A stretch of DNA of 64,000 bases from Pseudomonas oryzihabitans. Lineage in GTDB: Bacteria; Pseudomonadota; Gammaproteobacteria; Pseudomonadales; Pseudomonadaceae. Location: positions 1,438,501-1,502,500 of the forward strand of contig NZ_CP102428.1 in assembly GCF_024652905.1 (NCBI RefSeq). The letters run 5' to 3'. Under the pieces are notes generated by a model. That model saw only the letters and a list, made by a program, of their open reading frames with translations, searched no databases and was not told where the DNA came from. Of the stretch, positions 63,329 through 64,000 are shown one piece after another. The translations under genes were made by a program, and so were the position numbers. The first letter of the stretch is position 1. Every line of letters begins with the position of its first letter.

Positions 63329-64000
63329 TCAAGATCGTGAATTTGCCCAGTGCTGATCCAGCATCAGCAGGGCGCAATAGAGTTCGGCAGCCTCGGTGAA
63401 GCGCCGCGGATCCCGCCCGGTCAGCCTCTGGATCCGGTCGAGTCGATGGCGCAGGCCGTTGCGATGCAGCCCCAGCGCCTCGGCACAGGCCTGAGGGCTG
63501 GCGTCCTGGGCGAACCAGTTGCGCAGGGTCGCCAGCAACTGGCCATCCCGGTCGGCTTGGCGCAAGCGCTGCAGCGGCTCCAGCAGCCAGGTAGCGGGCA
63601 AGCACTCAGCCTGCCCCTGTAGCCAGGTGGGCAAGGCCAGGTCGTCCAGCGCTATCCGCACAAGGTCAGGTCGCAGTCGCCTGGCCACCGCCAGCAGATC
63701 CAGGGCCCGCTGGGTCGTCTCGGCCAGGCCGGTCCAGGGTCGCGGCGCAGGGATCCAGGCGCTGCGCCCCAGTGACCAGCCCTGCCCCGGCAGTTCCTCC
63801 AGCAGCGCCTCTGGCGCCTTCGCTCCGGGTCGATACCAGAGCCATTGCCCCTCCTCCCGTGGCAGGCACCAACTGTGGGTTACCCGCTGCTGCGCCCAGT
63901 CGCCAAAACCCGGTGCTGGCGCGGTGAACTCCAGCAGTAGCACGTCTCGTGGCAGCGCCGGCTGCAGGCCGAGCAGATTGGCGTGGCGACCCAGTTCGGC
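63329..64000 (-). CDS. cdaR: CdaR/PucR-type sugar-diacid regulator (partial)
   Basis: The 3' 224 codons; the gene continues past the right edge (the frame stays open to 64000 with AELGRHANLLGLQPALP upstream of the first in-window Met). The C-terminal PucR HTH is clear: ALGLHRNGLRHRLDRIQRL. CdaR proteins sense glycerate/glucarate and activate sugar-diacid genes including garK, which follows here. That pairing supports the assignment. Confidence 0.88.
   Translation of the reverse strand, partial: AELGRHANLLGLQPALPRDVLLLEFTAPAPGFGDWAQQRVTHSWCLPREEGQWLWYRPGAKAPEALLEELPGQGWSLGRSAWIPAPRPWTGLAETTQRALDLLAVARRLRPDLVRIALDDLALPTWLQGQAECLPATWLLEPLQRLRQADRDGQLLATLRNWFAQDASPQACAEALGLHRNGLRHRLDRIQRLTGRDPRRFTEAAELYCALLMLDQHWANSRS

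Noticed and set aside
1-64000. CRISPR arrays, tRNA or rRNA genes
   Set aside because: No regularly spaced repeats, and no cloverleaf or rRNA-like sequence was found on reading the intergenic spaces by eye.

Overview
The window is about 64 kb of GC-rich DNA with tightly packed, often 4-nt-overlapping genes. Its content (achromobactin-type siderophore locus, FecI/FecR/TonB signalling, many LysR regulators, Dpp-type and SsuABC-type transporters, polyamine/GABA-type catabolism) points to a soil- or plant-associated Pseudomonas, plausibly of the P. oryzihabitans/psychrotolerans kind. The species guess is inference. No rRNA, tRNA or CRISPR array was seen.

Layout. (1) 1-5727: a peptide-type ABC importer operon on the minus strand (SBP, two permeases, two ATPases, the last cut by the window edge) with a divergent LysR gene. 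(2) 5728-8598: a short coding remnant, a TTC38-like TPR protein and a RES-Xre toxin-antitoxin pair with a dyad operator over its promoter. (3) 8614-13934: a four-gene minus-strand operon (two SDRs, a class III aminotransferase, a glutamine-synthetase-like ligase) with a divergent LysR. (4) 13940-33585: a complete achromobactin-type locus read right to left: ECF sigma, FecR, TonB receptor, acsF-acsD-acsE-yhcA-acsC-acsB-acsA, cbrABCD, a FhuF-like reductase and, overlapping it, an RraA-like gene. (5) 33894-37541: a GST, a three-module PNPOx/ferredoxin-reductase fusion and a frameshifted LysR gene. (6) 37683-58470: a catabolic island with a GabD-like dehydrogenase, GabT-like transaminase, a HAD protein lacking its nucleophile, an Lrp regulator, a bicupin, a 2-hydroxyacid dehydrogenase, an eight-gene operon (peptide/opine-type importer, three-subunit amino-acid/opine oxidase, ArgE-like deacylase), a PuuB-like oxidase with an intact HAD, a second aldehyde dehydrogenase and a GNAT protein. 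(7) 58492-64000: an SsuABC-type importer beside a truncated permease, a small secreted protein, glycerate kinase and a CdaR/PucR-type regulator cut by the window edge.

How it fits together. The siderophore block encodes sensing, synthesis, export, uptake and probably reductive iron release. In the catabolic island, uptake, deacylation, oxidative deamination, transamination and aldehyde oxidation could form one route for an opine- or amine-type substrate. The strongest non-obvious signal is non-coding: the promoters of the oxidase/importer operon and of the HAD-PuuB operon share three sequence blocks (15/15, 19/20 and 9/9 identical) at exactly the same spacing. A third promoter (bicupin) keeps the middle block and its distance to the -10, and two more (gabD-like, gabT-like) show weaker versions. 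This suggests an undescribed local regulon. A 160-bp MITE-like element with 19-bp perfect terminal inverted repeats sits exactly at the stop codon of the PuuB-like gene.
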